A DNA stretch of 64,000 nt from Piezodorus guildinii (GCA_023052935.1 CM041298.1:4630063-4694062); one strand, 5' to 3'; shown: positions 21,209 through 33,337, counted from the stretch's first letter. Notes: generated from the letters alone by a model not told the origin. Made by a program: numbers and translations.

Positions 21209-22263
21209 AAGATTATTTTAGAATTTGAGATTCAACGGAAATAACATTTTTTTTTAGGGTTTCTGGAGTCCAGATTAAGAAATTGATGTGCCTCAATTTA
21301 ATGATGTGGAATAGGCCTACTATATCTTAGGTACAAAAATTAAAATAAATCTGCTGGACTTATTTTAATAGAGATTGGCGATATTGATAGGCCAATGTAT
21401 GCACAAATGTTATTTGCAATATAGTGGATTAGGTTATTCACGGTGATCGTACAGCTTATATAATTCCATACAGTAGTCAACATTTTAGAAAAAACATTTT
21501 GTACCAAATCGAATTAGGCAATTTTCACTATATATAGTAAGTGAAAGTAAAAACCCAGAGCTTATTGTTGATACAGACTAGATCGATGAACTGTAGTTCT
21601 GATCAAGTTTTTTAATCCATTAATATTTTTCTTTTATGCAAAATTAATTAACCTTTAGTTTAATTCAAAACGGATACTCATTGCAACTGTCTCATTACGA
21701 ATTTTTATTAGAAGAATCACCATGCCTGATATACCAATCTTTTTATTTATTTTTTTTTATGTGTCATCCAAATAATAATCAAGTAGACTTGATAATTTAC
21801 AGATAAAAAACATTGTGGCAGTGTTAGTCATTGAAGGAGGACAAAGTCCACTGATTTGGAATGGTCATTGGACTTAGTGATGGGCAAATACTCAAAAAAT
21901 TTGAGTACTGATTACTGTAATCAAATGATGCTCGCTGCTGATTACAAAATCTACTCAGCTTTCCTCCTGATTACTTTCTATTTTCCTCTGTAATCAAAAT
22001 TTTCGTACTTTTGAGTACTTGATTACTTTTTTATAAGAGGTGGCCAGAATAGAGTATATTACATACATCTATTAAGTTAATTTATATTAATAATTTCTTT
22101 AAGCCATCTTTTTTTTCATATTGTCGATTATTTTAAACTTTTCGTTAAAAAATTGATAAGGGTAATTTATTATTATTAAGATGGTGGGTTTATAGATTAT
22201 TGTAAACTCTTCAGATAAAATCGATATCGGGGCCTATTATTATGTTTTTTTACACATGGAATT
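21209..22263. other. Mostly unclassified; element H scraps and one hAT-like end
   Basis: 21209-21260 continues the element H remnant, and 21528-21556 is an element H 3' hairpin end ('ctatatatagtaagtgaaagt'). 21884-22030 starts with 'agtgatgggcaaatactc', resembling a hAT-family terminus; a matching inverted terminus is not seen at its other side. No gene. Confidence 0.45.
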
Positions 22264-23012
22264 TCATTGTAACTTTTTAGTATTTATTGAATACAAGGCT
22301 AAGTAGCTGCGTTCCCAAAGGTTCGTTACCGATTACGCTATTAATTTTAATCGCGCTCGCTCAAATATGGGTTTATTGTAACTTTTTAGTATTTATTGGA
22401 TACAAGGCTAAGTAGCTGAGTTCCCAAAGGTTCGTTACCGATTATACTATTAATTTTAATCGCGCTCGCTCAAATATGGGTTTATTATAACTTTTTCGTA
22501 TTTATTGGATACTAGGCTCAGTATCTGCGTTCCCAAAGGTTCGTTACCGATTATACTATTAATTTTAATCGCGCTCGCTCAAATATGGGCTTATTATAAC
22601 TTTTTCGTATTTATTATATACAAGGCTCAGTAGCTCCGTTCCCAAAGGTTCGTTACCGATTACATTATTAATTTTAATCGCGCTCGCTCAAATATGGGTT
22701 TATTATAACTTTTTCGTATTTATTGGATACTAGGCTCAGTATCTGCGTTCCCAAAGGTTCGTTACCGATTATACTATTAATTTTAATCGCGCTCGCTCAA
22801 ATATGGGTTTATTATAACTTTTTCGTATTTATTGGATACTAGGCTCAGTATCTGCATTCCCTAAGGTTCGTTACCGATTATACTATTAATTTTAATCGCG
22901 CTCGCTCAAATATGGGTTTATTATAACTTTTTCGTATTTATATGCTATTAGGCTCAGTCGCTGCGTAACCAAGGGCTCGCCACAGATTATACTTTTAATT
23001 TTAATTGCGCTA
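22264..23012. repeat. 109-bp tandem repeat, about 7 units
   Basis: The landmark 'gttcgttaccgatta' recurs at 22321, 22430, 22539, 22648, 22757 and 22866, exactly 109 bp apart, with a decayed seventh unit to about 23012. Each unit contains 'tcgcgctcgctcaaatatggg', GC-richer than the background. Inner units share variants ('ggatactaggctcagtatctgc') absent from the first, so amplification was staggered. No ORF runs through because 109 is not a multiple of three. A short satellite array. Confidence 0.95.
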
Positions 23013-24088
23013 ACTCATGCAGAGGTTCATTTTAACATGTTCGTATTATTTTTATACTTGAAAACATATTTACTTTTTAAAGGATTTTGTTAATGGTATT
23101 AATTATTGCAGTTGTTTGCCTTAGAGTAGATTTTGTTTGAATTTTTTTCATCAAATAAAAATAGGCGTATATAATCGTTCTGTTCCGCTGATTTTTATCT
23201 AACTCCAAAATATTAACCAAATAGATAAATTTCTATCCTGATAAAAAGGATTAGCGGTAACCCAATAGATCAAAAGTTACAAAAAACACGAAATAAACAT
23301 ACATTAGACCAACTGACTAAAAAAACATTAACACATTCACTAACTAAACCCCCCAAAACCCAATACAGAAATTAGCATAGAAAAGAAACACGAAGAAGTT
23401 AAAACAAATCAATTTTTATCCGAACGCACTTAAATCCAATAAAACGTTTATCAGCCAAACCGAAAACAAAATACAGAAATTAGTACTAATATCAATCTAT
23501 TTCCGTCGAAAACTGGAATTAGGAAATTTTCACGATCGCAATACTTTCCCGTAATATACATAGTAAGTGGAAGTAAAAATATTATGTACCAAATCGTAAG
23601 TACGTTGCTAAAATAAATGAACAGTTGTTATAAACTAATAATGTTATAATTATATTTACTTTTAGATCATTTCACAAAAAAACAGTAGTTTTACTGTAAA
23701 ATAAATGGGACTGACTTCCATGGAAATTAAATTAACTTTAATACATTAAAATATATTCAGAAAAGGTTCTTATGAAATTTAAAAATTTGAAAAAACAAAA
23801 AAAAAAACGAATAAAATAGGAACCGTTAAAAATAACAAAGAAATAAACTAAACCAATTTTTGATTTTTGACCAATTTATGTTTCTAATTTCTGCCGATGA
23901 TTAGATATAAGAATTAATATAAGTTATATAATAAACATAATATTTTCTTGCTAAGTTCACTTTTCGTTACAAACTTTTAATTGGTCAAACCGAAGTTTAT
24001 TGAACAAGAATGACACCACATTTAAATTGCAACCGTGCGAAGCAAGGACGAGTCGCTAGTTATTTTACAAAAACAAAGAAATATATAA
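23013..24088. other. AT-rich interval; element H 3' end at 23505-23578
   Basis: 23505-23578 matches the last 75 bp of element H on the plus strand ('tttccgtcgaaaactgg...gatcgcaatactttccc...agtaagtggaag'). The rest shows no gene, although 'aaaccgaagtttattgaac' and similar AT-rich blocks suggest old repeats. Confidence 0.45.
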
Positions 24089-24902
24089 TTATGAATGTAT
24101 TATTCGGAACAATCATTTCTTTTTATTTATATATATTTTTTTTACCATAACATATATAAACTACGGTTATAACACTGTAACGTTTCGAGGTACTTTTTAT
24201 GCATCATCTTTTAAAATCATCTAAAATATAATTCAATAAATAATATAATTAACCATACAAACAATAACAAACATTATCAATAATTTAGAATTCATTTATC
24301 ACCAACAATATTTACAATCTGTTTATAAAAAAACTTTATTAAAATTCTTCTTACATATATTTCCATATTATATCCTAATATAGGTCATATAATAATGTAC
24401 TATTATTCATATATAGTCCCTATATACGAATTATCCTGTCAATCTGTTAAAATAATCTATTACTTCACCATCACATAATAATTATTTTAACATTTTGCTG
24501 CTAAACAATTGCAACTATCAAGCAGACTAAATTAGCATTTCATCTAATTCCAGTCTTGTACTATTCAATATATATACATACATACATACATATCCACATA
24601 TACTCGCATTATTATTTATTATTTTTTTTATTTTTTTAAAATATTTTTTATATATTTTACCAATTAAAATCAGAAATTCAATTGATTAATTTTGTCTGCA
24701 TAATTTAGACTTACTTTTTTTAATCTGTTCTGTAATTTACTGTATTCATTATGTTTTTAGTTATATAGATTGACTCTAGTATCTTTTTATTTAAAAAGTA
24801 CCTCGAAATGTTACAGTGTTATAACCATAGTTTATATATGTTATAGTAAAAAATATATATATAAATAAAAAGAAGAGATTGTTCCGAATAATACATTCAT
24901 AA
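24089..24902. mobile_element. Foldback/MITE-like element with about 111-bp inverted termini
   Basis: The left terminus 24089-24199 ('ttatgaatgtattattcgg' to 'tcgaggtactttttа' region) is repeated in inverse at 24792-24902 with a few mismatches and small indels. The centre (about 590 bp) is AT-rich, without ORF. No convincing target duplication was found. Confidence 0.8.
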
Positions 24903-25165
24903 CTAAAATTACTCTTCTATAATAATAATTGATATAAAATATATGATTGTTTCTGACAATATTATTCACCGTGCCAGAACGCATCAAATTCCCAGTGATC
25001 TATCCTTTAATTAGATTAGGTGAATCAGAAAACTGTACACAAAGTCTTAGCTTAGGGTTCGATAGTGACTAACCGGGAACAATGTTTTGGTAGGAGGCAC
25101 TTCGTGAGTCCCGATGAGTCAAGTTACTTTATCAGCCTGGATGCATGGGTAAATAAAAAATTCTA

Positions 25166-25810
25166 GTGCGCGCAACACACGACTTTCACTAACCTCCGTT
25201 GTTAAAATCAATTTAAGAATTCGTTAATACATTTAGAGATAACTAAAAATTGTTAAAGAATGAATTAAATAATGTATTATATTTTTATCTACAACAATCA
25301 GTTAGTTTTATCGACTTTTCATCACACTCCACTAACTTTTACAATTCAGTGTATGAGATAATATTCTTCCTGAGTATATTATACATCTATATTACTATTC
25401 TTGTGTTCAAAAACACAAACATCTGGTGCGCGCAATACACGACTTTCACTTACCTCCGTTGTTAAATCCATTTTAGAAGTGATTCAAATACATTTTGTTT
25501 TTTTTAATGTGTTTTATTAAATAATCTATTATATTATTATATGAAATATAATATACAGATATTTTAATCGGCTTTTCATCACACTTTATTAACTTTTATA
25601 AGCTTATAAGTATATAAGATAATTTTTTTCTGACATCTTTAGCTTTCCAACGGTATATTATACGTCTATATTTCTGTTTTAATGTTAATAAAAACAAAAA
25701 TCCAATAAAAAAAAAATATTTAGTACTTTTCTCCTTAAGTTGTTTATCGAATTAGCTTAACAAACATATTTAGCCGTTATTTATCAATGCTAATAAGATG
25801 ATGTGCCTAT
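25166..25810 (+). repeat. Two element H 5'-part copies in tandem
   Basis: 'tctagtgcgcgcaacacacgac' at 25162 and 'tctggtgcgcgcaatacacgac' at 25422 each start an element H 5' segment. The first stops after about 255 bp where the second begins. The second continues to about 25810 and lacks the 3' half. The GCGCGC variant of the 5' end distinguishes this subfamily (also seen reversed at 60025). Confidence 0.7.
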
Positions 25811-25945
25811 ATTTTTTACAGTATAACAAATATTATTTTCTTGGATTTATGCGAGCTATAGCATCCTATACGTTGTCTGTAGAGAAATCTCTGAAAAACC
25901 TGTACCACTACAACCCATGAAGGGTCTTGGGCTCAGTAAATATAG

Positions 25946-26213
25946 AGATTCGTACTGTTTCTAGGCCAACGGCAGTGCAATGAGGTGATTAGGCCTTAAT
26001 CGCGCTCAGCCGCCAGGTTTTTCCCCAATTAATTTGGTTACCCACTTTATAGAGGCTGGGTCTGCCCCAGGAGGGTCTCCATACCCTAGGGTCGACCCCG
26101 ACTGAATTAACAGAATAAATAATATTCTGCCACAGCCGGGATTCGAACCCAGGACTCGGAGCACAGCAGACTAGGCTCTTATTCACTAGACCACGCCGCT
26201 TCCAGATAAATCT
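25946..26213 (-). repeat. SINE-B (second tRNA-derived family), copy 1
   Basis: On the minus strand the head reads like a tRNA gene: A-box region 'tagtgaataagagcctagtc' and a canonical B box 'gggttcgaatcccggctgtgg'. The body includes 'cgaccctagggtatggagaccc' and 'cctggcggctgagcgcgatt'. No aminoacylatable tRNA fold was verified; the long conserved body makes it a SINE. Confidence 0.8.
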
Positions 26214-26221
26214 CTGAAACA

Positions 26222-28251
26222 ACCCTAAAATTTGTTTAAGAGAAATTGCTCACTCAATGAACATTGTTAAGTACTGAATTATATGAAACACTGCGTACAA
26301 ATCTATTAAAATCTAGGAAGACTGGCTACGTTACTGCTCACGTCTTCCTAAATTCCACTTTCTCAGATAGTTCAATTAATTTATTAAGTTTATTTATAAA
26401 ATATAATATAGTCATATATAACTTCGCGTAATTAACTCATATGGGAATTGTGATTACAACAATATTAAAATATTTGAGAATGCTAACAAACAAGTCTTAT
26501 ATTTATGATAAACATCATCATTTGATGAATCTGTCTAATGAATGGTATAATTATCACAATAATGAGCTTGTATTATAAATATAACTCTTTGAGTTATTGC
26601 ACTTTTAGAAATACAATTAATAAGAAAATATTTGTTTTTGAAATAATATTTGTGTACTAACTTACTTTTGTATAAACTATCAAAAATCATTTTTGATTTT
26701 GAAAAGAGGGTCGTAGAAAACAAATGGTGTTAATCGCGTCACCTGCCAGTCGACTTGTAATGGAGCTATTGGGTTGTTTCACATGAAATGTCCGTTTTTA
26801 TAGTTTCTGAAATACATAAAGGATTTTGCAGGTCTCTGTTGTTTTCTTCCGAATGTTTACAATATTTAAAGTAAACAGTTACTAATCCTCTACATTTGTA
26901 TTACAAACATTAGCTTCCCAATCAATTACCCACTTTTTAGTATACCTCCAAATATGAACATCAAAAAACGCGATTTTCGAGTAATATGTTTGTACGAGTA
27001 AAAACCTCCGTCCGTAATAGACAACGATGTCCTAACTGTTTGGTAGAAACCCCTAACAAACAGTTAAAGGACTCTCAGCACAACAAAATGCAAGTGTATC
27101 TACCGTTTCCAGACATTTAAAGTGTATTGGGAAAGTGAAAAAGCTCGATACATGGGTACCTCATGATGTCACTGAGCGGCAGCAAGACCCCATGTTTCAA
27201 AACATACCGTGCAAAAATTGAAAGAACTGGGCTACGAAGTTCTTCCGCACCCACCATATTCTCCCGACTTGTCTCCAACAGATTACCACCTGTTCAGGAA
27301 TTTAGACAACTTCGTCAAAGGAAAACTTTTTGAAAATGATGATCAAGTGAAAAGTGCGTTTTTAGATTTCGTTTCACTTCAAAGCTCAGAGTTTTTAGTT
27401 CGGAGATAAAAAAGCTGGTGTCACGTTGGGATAAATTTGTAGAAAAAAGAAGGTAAATACTTCGAATAAAATTATCTTGTTTTCATATCGTATTTTTAAT
27501 AAAAATCCTTTACCTTGAAAACGGACATTTCATGTGACACAACTCAATACAAACATAGCCTGCTGCCGAAAAGGCCCTCCCAGCTGCTACTTAGGTGTAT
27601 AAGTTTATGCCCTAATAAGATCTTTCTATTAAATTGCCCGACTTATTTTATTGCATACTAACTTTTCTAAAATCTTGCGCTTTCCAACGGTATATCATAA
27701 GTCTACGTTACTACTTATACTTCAGGAATAATTTTTTTATGACCAAGTCATAGAAAAATAATTTTTCTCGTTTAAATACAATTTATAAGACAATATTTGT
27801 TTTTGAAATAGTATTTATCTACTAATTTACTTTAGTATATATTATCAAAAATCATTTTTGATTTGGAAAAAAGAATCGGAGAAAACAAATAGTGTTAATC
27901 GCGCCACCTGTCAGTCGACTTGTAATGGAGCTCTTAACATAGCCTGCTGCCGAAAAGGCCCTCCCAGCTTCTACACTTGGCGGTTTCGTTTTCATCAATA
28001 GATGACTGGACTGTTTTAATAGCCGTTAAAATTTTACTTGTTACCTAAACCACTAAATTGTAATTTTTTGTTCCATTTCCAATCCTAACATAACTTTCAT
28101 TTTATATACATTCCTATTATGAATACAATCAAACTCGAATAACAGACAAACAGTTCATCTTGCCCCGAAAAGCGAAAATCAACCTGATTTTGTCCATCCA
28201 TCCGGATCCGGACGGATTGAAAATGACGCCGGATTACAATCCCGTATAATC
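26222..28251 (-). mobile_element. Disrupted hAT-type repeat related to 7578-8683, with partial duplication and insertion
   Basis: 26230-26735 matches the reverse complement of about 8345-7850 ('aagactggctacgttactgctcacg', 'ttttgattttgaaaag', 'gaaaacaaat'). A second, partly duplicated stretch at 27785-28250 repeats 'cagtcgacttgtaatggagct' and ends 'gacggattgaaaatgacgccggattacaatccc', which is the element's terminal inverted repeat. MLE-1 copy C sits in the first stretch. The far terminus is missing. Confidence 0.7.
26769..27547 (+). mobile_element. MLE-1 copy C, internally deleted
   Basis: Flanked by TA, with terminal repeats 'ttgggttgtttcacatgaaatg' and 'catttcatgtgacacaactcaa'. Keeps the start of the transposase ('KKRDFRVICLYE'). 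After a deletion it keeps the C-terminal part with 'PPYSPDLSPTDYHLFRNL' (the third catalytic Asp) and 'QVKSAFLDFVSLQSSEF' (27209-27409). The second-Asp block is lost. At 779 bp it is non-autonomous. An unoccupied sister site lies near 27930. Confidence 0.88.
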
Positions 28252-28554
28252 TATACCTTCCTTACGATAGGATAAAACTTAACAAACAATCACAATAAAT
28301 AATATATTTGTTACGCACCTAAAAGAAATTTCAAAAAGCACATCTCGGAAGATTAAGGCCATGGTTATCGGATTAATCAAGGGAAGGGTGTTTAATCAGG
28401 CGGTTAAAACAAATGATGACGAACGCTCGCTCAGCGCAGCGAATTTCGATTAATTAGCCTTCTATCGAATTAGCAATACAGCCAGCTCCTACTGTCCTTT
28501 TGAAATAGCTCCTGTCTAGAAGAGAGAACGGATATTAATAGAAACAATGAAATA
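28252..28554. other. No feature recognised
   Basis: Mixed-composition sequence with no visible coding motif or match to the repeat families of the window. Confidence 0.35.
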
Positions 28555-28997
28555 CCCTCAGAGAATGAGGATGTAAAACAGATAGAAGTTCTCAACGAAT
28601 GTGCTGAAAATGTTGGTCTGCGAATTTCTTTTAAAAAAACTAACTTCATTTGTACTATTTTGAAAAAAAAGGTAAAACATTTCTAATATTTAAGAGAAAT
28701 TTTGGAACCTACAGGATTAGAAAAGTACGTCAAGTACATTACAACTGTAAAATAAAAAAATATAAATCTAACAAAAAAACTGAAGCGGTACAACACAGTA
28801 ATCAAAGCAAAAACGTTGCCACTTCACAATAACCCTTCTACAGAACGAATACAGAACGAGGAGGGTACAATCATCAGGAAAATCCTAGTACTTCGAAAAA
28901 CAGAGGATAGATACAGACTTCGAACCAATAAAACATCAGACGTGCCAAACGTTTTCGTTGACATGAGAAAAATACGTTTAAAATTTTATGGTTTGGC
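28555..28997 (+). pseudogene. Degenerate LINE RT (third family)
   Basis: Frames contain 'LNECAENVGLRISFKKT' (RT region after the YADD box in many LINEs) and, further on, 'IIRKILVLRKTEDRYRLRTNK' with 'MRKIRLKFYGLA', matching the post-RT '..RKILGP...GYRLR...RRLKFYGH' layout. Frameshifts throughout. It joins directly to a Jockey-like 3' end at about 29000. Confidence 0.55.
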
Positions 28998-28999
28998 CC

Positions 29000-29742
29000 G
29001 TACCAGGTATCATTCCACTCCCACTCCAATCCATTAGTTTCAACCCTAGCTTCCTCTTCAATTCCTGATAATCCTCCGAGGTGTCTGAAAAGAAGATGGC
29101 CTCGAGACCTTCTTGTTTAGACTCACTACTAAAGAGTGCTGCCAATGGGCAGTTTTATTTTCCTACCCATAGAACTAAAACTTTTGATCGTTCCTTCCTT
29201 GTCTGCTCCTTTAATTTCTGGAATTCTCTACCTACCCATATCCGTCATGCTGCTTCCCTCTCCTCATTCAAATCCCAACTTTTCAAAAACCTTTTACTAT
29301 TCCAAAAAGACGCTTAGAAACTGTAACATTTATATTTCTGACATCACATTTGAATGAAGAATAATTATTGTTCATTGTCTATATTTAAATGCTGTTATCT
29401 ATTAATTTTTTTAAAATTCCGTTCAACAAAATACTTTCTAAGAATTGTTTTTATTTTATTAATCAATCAATCAATGTATGCATAAGCGTTTATGATATGC
29501 ACACATATATTAACCCATAATTGTAATTAGTTATTAATTATGTTCCTTCTGTCCTGTTGGCCAGACTGTATATTTCCATATACTGTACAAACCTGTTATT
29601 CTTAGGGGACCTAGTCCCAGAATAAAATTGTTTTTCTATTTCTATTTATCTTCATGTGTTTTATCATTTCAGCATATTTACTTGTTGTATTTTTTTACAG
29701 TTGTAAATTTCAATAAAAATATATTTAAAAAAAAAAAAAAAA
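29000..29742 (+). pseudogene. Jockey-like LINE 3' end with poly(A), split by another LINE
   Basis: 29000-29152 matches the ORF2 end and 3' UTR of the copy at 39574 ('accaggtatcattcc', 'cttgtttagactcactactaaagagtgctgccaatgggcag'). The UTR resumes at about 29646 ('cttcatgtgttttatcattt') and ends in a run of about 17 A at 29725-29741. Confidence 0.75.
29153..29645 (+). mobile_element. Nested LINE 3' fragment (CR1-like C-terminus)
   Basis: Interrupts the Jockey-like 3' UTR. Encodes 'FNFWNSLPTHIRHAASLSSFK' (29190-29317), the C-terminal motif '.WNSLP..IR.A.SL..FK..L' of CR1-group and related LINEs, then a 3' UTR ending 'ggacctagtcccagaataaa' with a (TTTCTA)-type tail. 5' truncated. Confidence 0.7.
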
Positions 29743-30071
29743 ATTATGGGCACTTGCATGGACTCCCTGAACGCAGGCTTACACACCAGATACTTCCATC
29801 TACAGAAAACCTCAAAGGCATTAAATAGGCTGAAAAGTGCGGAAAGATCTTGCATGTGCTTGATTACATGGTAACAAAAGTAGACAGTGGGTAGTTCAGC
29901 CAGAGATAACGAACAAAAGGACTGGTACAAAGTGGTCAGATTTAAGAACGAAAGACAGGAGTAAAAAGATGAAAATCACATAGCAATGGCAAACCATAGA
30001 GGCTTCTAGTCATCCACATAGGGTCTATTACGAACAATAATAGAAACAATAAAGCACAGCTATAACAGCGT
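29743..30071. other. No feature recognised
   Basis: No protein domain or repeat family of this window is visible between the poly(A) tail and the next SINE-A. Confidence 0.35.
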
Positions 30072-30340
30072 TCACCTGCAGAGTAGTGAATAGCGAAACA
30101 GCCTGCTACGCCCAAGGTCGCGGGACCTAATCCGGTAGATGTCCTTATGATTCAGTATGGAGTAAGAACTTCTTATCATGCCGTCATTTGGAGGAGACGT
30201 AAAATAGTAGTCCCGCATCGTAGTTTCAGGTATTCGTTAAATACCCCTATCTTATTTAAACTTGGATAGGCAAGACTTAGGGCTCCTACTGCAGCATCGT
30301 CCGATTAGCCACATCAGCATAAAGTGACGTTAAATGGATA
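30072..30340 (+). repeat. SINE-A copy, diverged
   Basis: Full-length order from a mutated tRNA-like head ('cacctgcagagtagtgaatagc') to 'gcataaagtgacgttaaatggataaa'. The B box is eroded ('gggacctaatccgg'), so an old copy. Confidence 0.75.
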
Positions 30341-30379
30341 AAAATACAAAGTAAACATATAAAAGTAACATGGAAGAAG

Positions 30380-30520
30380 TTAGTACAGAGTGCAGTCAAA
30401 GTATAAACTTAATTTTCTGTTGCCGACGTTTCAGCCTAAATTATAGGCCCTCAAACGCCCTGAAGAATAGGCCTTTCTTCACCCTGAACTAACTTCTCCC
30501 TATATGCACATAGTCAACCA
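30380..30520 (-). repeat. Decayed PLE terminus with ribozyme remnant
   Basis: 'gtgcagtcaaagtataaac', then 'gccgacgtttcagcc' and an inverted 'gccctgaagaataggcc'. The 3' ribozyme strand (GAAACGTCGGC) is kept as CTGAAACGTCGGC, but CTGATGA is lost. Confidence 0.55.
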
Positions 30521-31125
30521 TTCTCACTTCATTATACATGTAATAGTTTTCAGGCTCACTGTGAGGAAGGGTAAAGAGTATTATGAAGATAGTATCATAT
30601 AATTAAATACTAGGTACTTGAGTATTTGCCCATATTTAAGATGAGCGAATATATTTAGGATGGCAGGCAGTTATAACACAATACATAAGGCGGTATGGTG
30701 CGAACACACATCTCACAGTATCATTTAATATCTGTGTGTACGTCATTAAGTCGTTTAATAAAAAAAATCATTATTTTTATAACCTTTTCTAACACACCCC
30801 CTTAAACCTATCTCTTATTTCATTAAACTTGCGACTTGCCCTTACTTCTCTAAGGAAGCAGTTTAAATCTGGTGTAATTTATGTTTGAAATACTTCAGTT
30901 AGACCAATTAAAAGTTTATCACTTTGGGATTAAGAGTTCATCGTAACGAAAAATGTACTTAGCAAGAAAATATTATGTTTATTTTGAAACGTCTATTAAT
31001 TCTAATATTTAATCATCGGGAGAAATTAGAAACATAAATTGATCAACAAATTAAAAACTAGTTTAGTTTGTTTAACGATTCCTATTTTGTTCGGTTTATT
31101 AATTACATACATTGATTTTAATGTA
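30521..31125. other. No gene seen; short hAT-like scrap
   Basis: 'cttgagtatttgcccat' at 30620-30640 is the inverse of the terminus near 21890. 30890-31080 contains an AT-rich block related to about 23860-24010 in reverse ('aaacataaattgatcaac' against 'gaccaatttatgtttctaatttc'). Otherwise blank. Confidence 0.4.
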
Positions 31126-31665
31126 CGAGACATGTTTTTTTAGTAAGGGCCGTTTCGCGATTCCGCCGCCGCATGCGCGCTGGTTACCTACATTTCTTGT
31201 CTACGCACCGACGCCATTACAGTCACATTCTTCATTGTATACGTTGTTTACTGAGTGTTTAAGATACCTCCGACAATCGTGAGTCCCGCTGATTGTGAAG
31301 TACGGGCTGTTATACGATTTCTTAGTGCTAGAGGCGTAAAACCGATCGATATTCATCGTGAGATCGTTGCAGTTTACGGACAAAACATTATGAGTGATGG
31401 GATGGTAAGGAAATGGGTGAGAGCATTTAAAGATGGCCGCACAAATGTGACGAAAAGGTGAGAGGAAACAGAAGCTTTACAATTTCATCATTGTCTGACT
31501 GCTTTCCTCAATATTCTCGTAGTGTTTTGTATCGCATTGTGACAAAACATTTGTGATGCAGTGGTTAACAAGACAGGCGGCAAAATTTGTTGAGGAGGGT
31601 ATTCACGAAAATTATGTAGAAAAGTAGATTAAGGTACAGGCTTTCAGGTAAAAATAAAATTATTG
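31126..31665 (+). pseudogene. Second mariner-type element (MLE-2), deleted transposase
   Basis: 31255-31461 encodes 'CEVRAVIRFLSARGVKPIDIH' and 'MSDGMVRKWVRAFKDGRTNV', the N-terminal DNA-binding domain of a mariner subgroup distinct from MLE-1. A stop follows, most of the catalytic domain is missing, and the end ('KFVEEGIHENYVEK') resumes near 31580-31630. Left terminus probably around 'gacatgtttttttagtaagg'. A right terminal repeat was not found. Confidence 0.8.
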
Positions 31666-31680
31666 CGAAATCTTTGCATG

Positions 31681-31816
31681 TATTTTTACTTACACTTACT
31701 ATATATAGTAAGGGGAAGTATTGCGATCGTGAAAATTTTCGAATTCCAGTTTTCAACGGAAATACACGTTTTAGGGTCCCCTGAGTCCAAATAACCAAGT
31801 CCCGCAAAAAGATCTG

Positions 31817-31863
<47 letters not shown>

Positions 31864-32613
31864 TAACTCCCGGGCGGAAACGGTAAATCCTATTAAACTG
31901 AAATTTCATATTTAAGACAACTATACACCCGAGACGTGACAAAACTTTTTTCATCAAAATGAGCTTACCAGAAGAACCACTTTATACCATGCATTTTGCA
32001 CCTTTTTTCGATTTTCTCGAGAACGGTTCCGACGATTTTGATTAAACTCGCTATATCGATGTAAAATTTAATGGGCTTTAATATCATGTAGGTTTTATTT
32101 GGATAACAATGGTCTGACAGGGCTTAAATACCGATATTTTAAATTTTCTTCCCCTAAAGTACCTTTAATTTTGTAGATTCAATAATAATAACTAGATTAT
32201 CTTGTTAACGCTGATCAAAAACAGGTAAATATATAAATTAAATCAATTCGATACCCAACTAAAGGAGGAAACAGAAAGAAATATTTTTGTAATGCAATTT
32301 TTCGTTTTTGAACATAAGAGCAGTAATATACATGTATGATATACCGTTGGAAAGCTAAAGATTTTAGAAAAAATATCATCTCATTCACAAGCTTTTAGAA
32401 GTTAATAGAGAGTGATGAGAAGAAGATAAAACTAACTGATTATTTTAGATAATAAAATAAAAGATTTTTTAATAAAACACATGTTTCTATATAAATTAAA
32501 TTTATTTAATTCTTTAATAGTTTCACGTATTTTTAACTCTAACTCTATTTGAAAATTCTTTCATTGATTTTTCAAATTGATGTAAGTGAAAGTCGTGTGT
32601 TGCCCGCACCAGA
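31681..32613 (-). repeat. Element H, full-length copy
   Basis: From 'tttttacttacacttactatatatagtaag' to 'aagtgaaagtcgtgtgttgcccgcaccaga', with an internal (TG)n of about 45 bp. One of the best-preserved copies, and useful as a family reference. Confidence 0.88.
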
Positions 32614-33235
32614 TTTTTTTTAATTCCAAAACAGTACTTACTTAAACACATGGCTCGTATTAGAATTAATTTAATTTACATGGGAGTATCATTTAGTTTA
32701 CAATGGAACTACTATTTTTTGTGAAATGATCTTTAAAGTAGAAATAATTATCAACAATATTAGTTTATAACAACTTGTCCTTTATTTTATCAACTTAAAT
32801 ACGATTTGGTACATAATATTTTTTCTAAAATCCATTTTCCATACGGTATGGAAGTATATGACCTGTACGATAACCATTACCTCCCTAATCCACAACATTA
32901 CAAAATAACATTTGTGCATAAGTTAATGCCCTAATAAGATCTTTCTATTAAATTTCTCACCTTATTTTATTGCATAATAACTTTTATAAAATCTTGCGCT
33001 TTCTAACGGTATATTATAAGTCTATGTTACTACTTATATTTCAGGAATAATTTTTTTATGACCGAGTCACAGAAAAATTATTTTTCTCGTTTAAAGAAAA
33101 GATAAATTGCAATGGATTTTACTAATAAAGTTTGAGGAAACAATGCCGTGAATGATGATGAAAACCGTATCAAAATCCGTTCAGTGGTTTAGAAGCAGTT
33201 AGCGGAAACCAAAATCCCGTTATTATTTGTTTGTT
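32614..33235. other. Unclassified; block shared with 27600-27780
   Basis: 32925-33110 repeats 'gccctaataagatctttctattaaat', 'aatcttgcgctttc', 'ttcaggaataatttttttatgacc' found at 27605-27770, an unclassified repeat distantly related to element H ('ctttccaacggtatat'). No gene. Confidence 0.5.
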
Positions 33236-33337
33236 TATTTATTTTACATCACTTTATGCTACTATGGCTAATCGGAAGATGCTACAGTGGGAGTCCTAAA
33301 TCTTGCCTATCCAGTTTTAATTAAGATAGGGATCTTC
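33236..33337 (-). repeat. SINE-A 3' part, cut by element H
   Basis: 'catcactttatgctactatggctaatcgg' to 'gatagggatctt', then an abrupt change to the element H 5' end. The other half of the SINE is not found after the element. Confidence 0.75.

Noticed and set aside
22264..23012. Regular 109-bp repeats as a possible CRISPR array
   Set aside because: No unique spacers; whole units repeat, and the context is eukaryotic.
26100..26200. tRNA gene on the minus strand (perfect B box)
   Set aside because: Same sequence with the same downstream body occurs at 59359-59590, so it is SINE-B.
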